From NCBI GenBank assembly GCA_027622495.1, contig JAQBYL010000234.1, positions 1 through 6,656 on the forward strand: a stretch of DNA of 6,656 nt, in the 5' to 3' direction. Source of the stretch: Pseudomonadota bacterium (lineage in GTDB: Bacteria > Pseudomonadota > Gammaproteobacteria > Pseudomonadales > Azotimanducaceae). Shown in pieces: positions 5,479 through 6,656 of this stretch (position 1 is its first letter; the number at the start of each line of letters is the position of its first letter). The notes beneath the pieces are model-generated. The model made no database searches and was not told the DNA's origin. It worked only from the letters and a program-made list of their open reading frames with translations. A program made the translations under genes and the position numbers.

Positions 5479-5997
5479 ATGGAGTGGACGGTACAGGATC
5501 TCGGAGCAGTCGGTGAGTTTGTCGGTTCGTTTGCCGTCCTGATTACCCTCATTTATCTGTCTGTACAGGTGCGCCACAGCACCCGAATCATTACCCAGAA
5601 CGCGTCTGCGCTGCTCGGCGCCACTGAAATTTCGTCGAACGAGCAGAATCTGAAGTTCATGCTCACCACCGCCCAGGATCAGGACCTGGCTGAGATCCTG
5701 GTGAAGGGGTTTGAAGGTGAATCCCTGTCGAAGGTGGAACGGGTGCGCTTCAACAACTACCTGTATGGCGCTTTTCAATCTCACCAGGTTTATTTCATGC
5801 AATGGCGTCGCGTTCGGGCTGGTGATGAGGTCTGGTTCTTTTTTGCCAGATACTTTGCCGACCAGATGCTCAAAGCCCCGGGTGTGGTGACATGGTGGCA
5901 GAGACATGAGGAGGTCTTCATTCCGGAATTCAGGCAATACATTGACGCTTCGATTGCAGCGATTCAGGCAGACGGGCCCTTGGAGCAGCAGGATTGA
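5479..5997 (+). CDS. Uncharacterised single-pass membrane protein (paralog 2)
   Basis: 172 residues from an ATG with a good ribosome binding site (AGGGG, 6 bases upstream). The N-terminal helix AVGEFVGSFAVLITLIYLSV (10-29), followed by QVRHSTR, matches the layout of the upstream gene. The later parts also align by eye: DLAEILVKGFEGESLSKVER and FNNYLYGAFQSHQVYFMQW correspond to ELATALGKAEQGTSFAPEEL and YQYFVRGMFYDIQEAYLLY. The helix is followed by basic residues (R32, H33, R36) and preceded by acidic ones (E2, D7, E13), which predicts a cytoplasmic C-terminal domain. It lies 36 bases after paralog 1; that gap holds a doubled 7-base GCGGCCT. Its stop overlaps the TTG of the PhzF-family gene. 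No known function. Confidence 0.82.
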   Translation: MEWTVQDLGAVGEFVGSFAVLITLIYLSVQVRHSTRIITQNASALLGATEISSNEQNLKFMLTTAQDQDLAEILVKGFEGESLSKVERVRFNNYLYGAFQSHQVYFMQWRRVRAGDEVWFFFARYFADQMLKAPGVVTWWQRHEEVFIPEFRQYIDASIAAIQADGPLEQQD

Positions 5998-6656
5998 AGG
6001 TTTACATCGTCGATGTTTTTGCCGAACGCAGGTATGCGGGCAATCAGCTTGCGGTGGTTATGGATGCGGCGGCTCTCACGACCGAGCGGATGCAGGAAAT
6101 CGCCGCCGAAATGAACTTCTCGGAAACCACATTCGTTATCGAAGCGAATGCATCGCGAGCAAGGGTGCGGATTTTTACCCCTGCGTGGGAGCTACCCTTT
6201 GCCGGGCATCCAACGGTAGGCACGGCCTGGGTATTGGCTGGCGGAGGTCGACCGCCTGTTGATGGGTGCAGTTACATTCTCGATCTGCCCGTTGGTCCGG
6301 TTGCGGTGAGTTTCAACGACGGCATCGGCTGGATGGCGCCACCTGAGGTGAGCTTCACCGGCGTTCTTCCCCCTGAACAGGCTGCGGCATTGATTGGTGT
6401 TGCGCAGAGTGAGTTGTCGCCTGAGTTCCCGATCCGGCTGGCCGAAGTTGGACCGCGATTTGTTCTGATCGGGCTCAAATCTCTGACGGCCCTGAAGTCA
6501 GCCCGCTTGAATCAGGATCTGCATGCCGATCTTGTGGCGAAGGGTGTCGGTGTTCAGTGTGTTTTTGTGTTTACCCAGGAAAGCTACAGTGACGATGCGG
6601 ACTTTGCGGCGCGCATGTTTTTTGAATCACGCGGCTACCGGGAAGACCCTGCGACC
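5994..6656 (+). CDS. PhzF-family isomerase/epimerase-like protein (3' end beyond window)
   Basis: 221 codons are present from a TTG start, and the gene runs off the window. The protein begins MKVYIVDVFAERRYAGNQLA, the usual PhzF-family opening (D-V-F-x-x-x-x-x-x-G-N-x-x-A). NFSETTFV at 41-48 holds E44, matching the family's catalytic glutamate, and ELPFAGHPTVGTAWVL (66-81) holds H72 in the conserved G-H-P-T. The visible end, GYREDPAT, is where the family normally continues into a G-S-A motif, so the missing part is roughly the last quarter. PhzF itself isomerises trans-2,3-dihydro-3-hydroxyanthranilate in phenazine synthesis; most relatives have unknown substrates, and no phenazine genes are seen here. 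The start fits the domain boundary and overlaps the previous stop (TTGA), so I infer coupled translation. Confidence 0.9.
   Translation, partial: MKVYIVDVFAERRYAGNQLAVVMDAAALTTERMQEIAAEMNFSETTFVIEANASRARVRIFTPAWELPFAGHPTVGTAWVLAGGGRPPVDGCSYILDLPVGPVAVSFNDGIGWMAPPEVSFTGVLPPEQAAALIGVAQSELSPEFPIRLAEVGPRFVLIGLKSLTALKSARLNQDLHADLVAKGVGVQCVFVFTQESYSDDADFAARMFFESRGYREDPAT

Noticed and set aside
5326..5937. A 203-codon minus-strand open frame opposite the two paralogous membrane proteins
   Set aside because: The plus-strand genes have paralogy, a membrane helix and proper start signals; the antisense product resembles nothing and has no start context.

Overview
The window looks like a piece of a Gram-negative, probably gammaproteobacterial chromosome of moderate to fairly high GC. 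Three things point that way: a lipobox lipoprotein, an outer-membrane beta-barrel, and genes typical of an aryl-polyene (APE) pigment cluster. The assignment to gammaproteobacteria, perhaps an environmental or marine group, is inference from family distribution. No rRNA, tRNA, insertion sequence, CRISPR array or phage gene was seen. Coding density is high, and no gene-free stretch reaches 300 bases.

Region 1 (1-3304) appears to be the edge of an APE-type cluster. On the minus strand, an acyl carrier protein (ACP), an AMP-dependent acyl ligase and the start of an LpxL/COG4261-like acyltransferase follow each other with two 4-base ATGA overlaps, so they form a tight, probably translationally coupled operon. 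The likely pathway is that the ligase activates an aryl starter acid and loads it on the ACP, a type II polyketide machinery outside the window extends it, and the acyltransferase moves the product to a lipid. Divergently transcribed from this operon is a flavin-dependent oxidoreductase that carries the full set of flavin-dependent halogenase signatures. The 88-base gap between the two units holds two candidate promoters, each with a 17-base spacer, in which the -35 box of one lies on the -10 box of the other.

Region 2 (3392-4482) holds two envelope genes transcribed away from each other. One is a very small lipoprotein with an extra C-terminal hydrophobic helix. The other is a 236-residue outer-membrane beta-barrel protein with a signal peptide and a terminal Phe. 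The 161-base gap between them contains three short palindromic or inverted sequences.

Region 3 (4535-6656) is a compact plus-strand run. It starts with a protein that has two tandem segments resembling the ribosomal L7/L12 C-terminal domain and a C-terminal membrane anchor. Two tandem paralogous proteins with one N-terminal membrane helix each follow, and then a PhzF-family isomerase that runs off the window end. Two of the three junctions are 4-base stop/start overlaps, and three of the four genes in this run appear to use GTG or TTG starts. What this group does together is not known to me.
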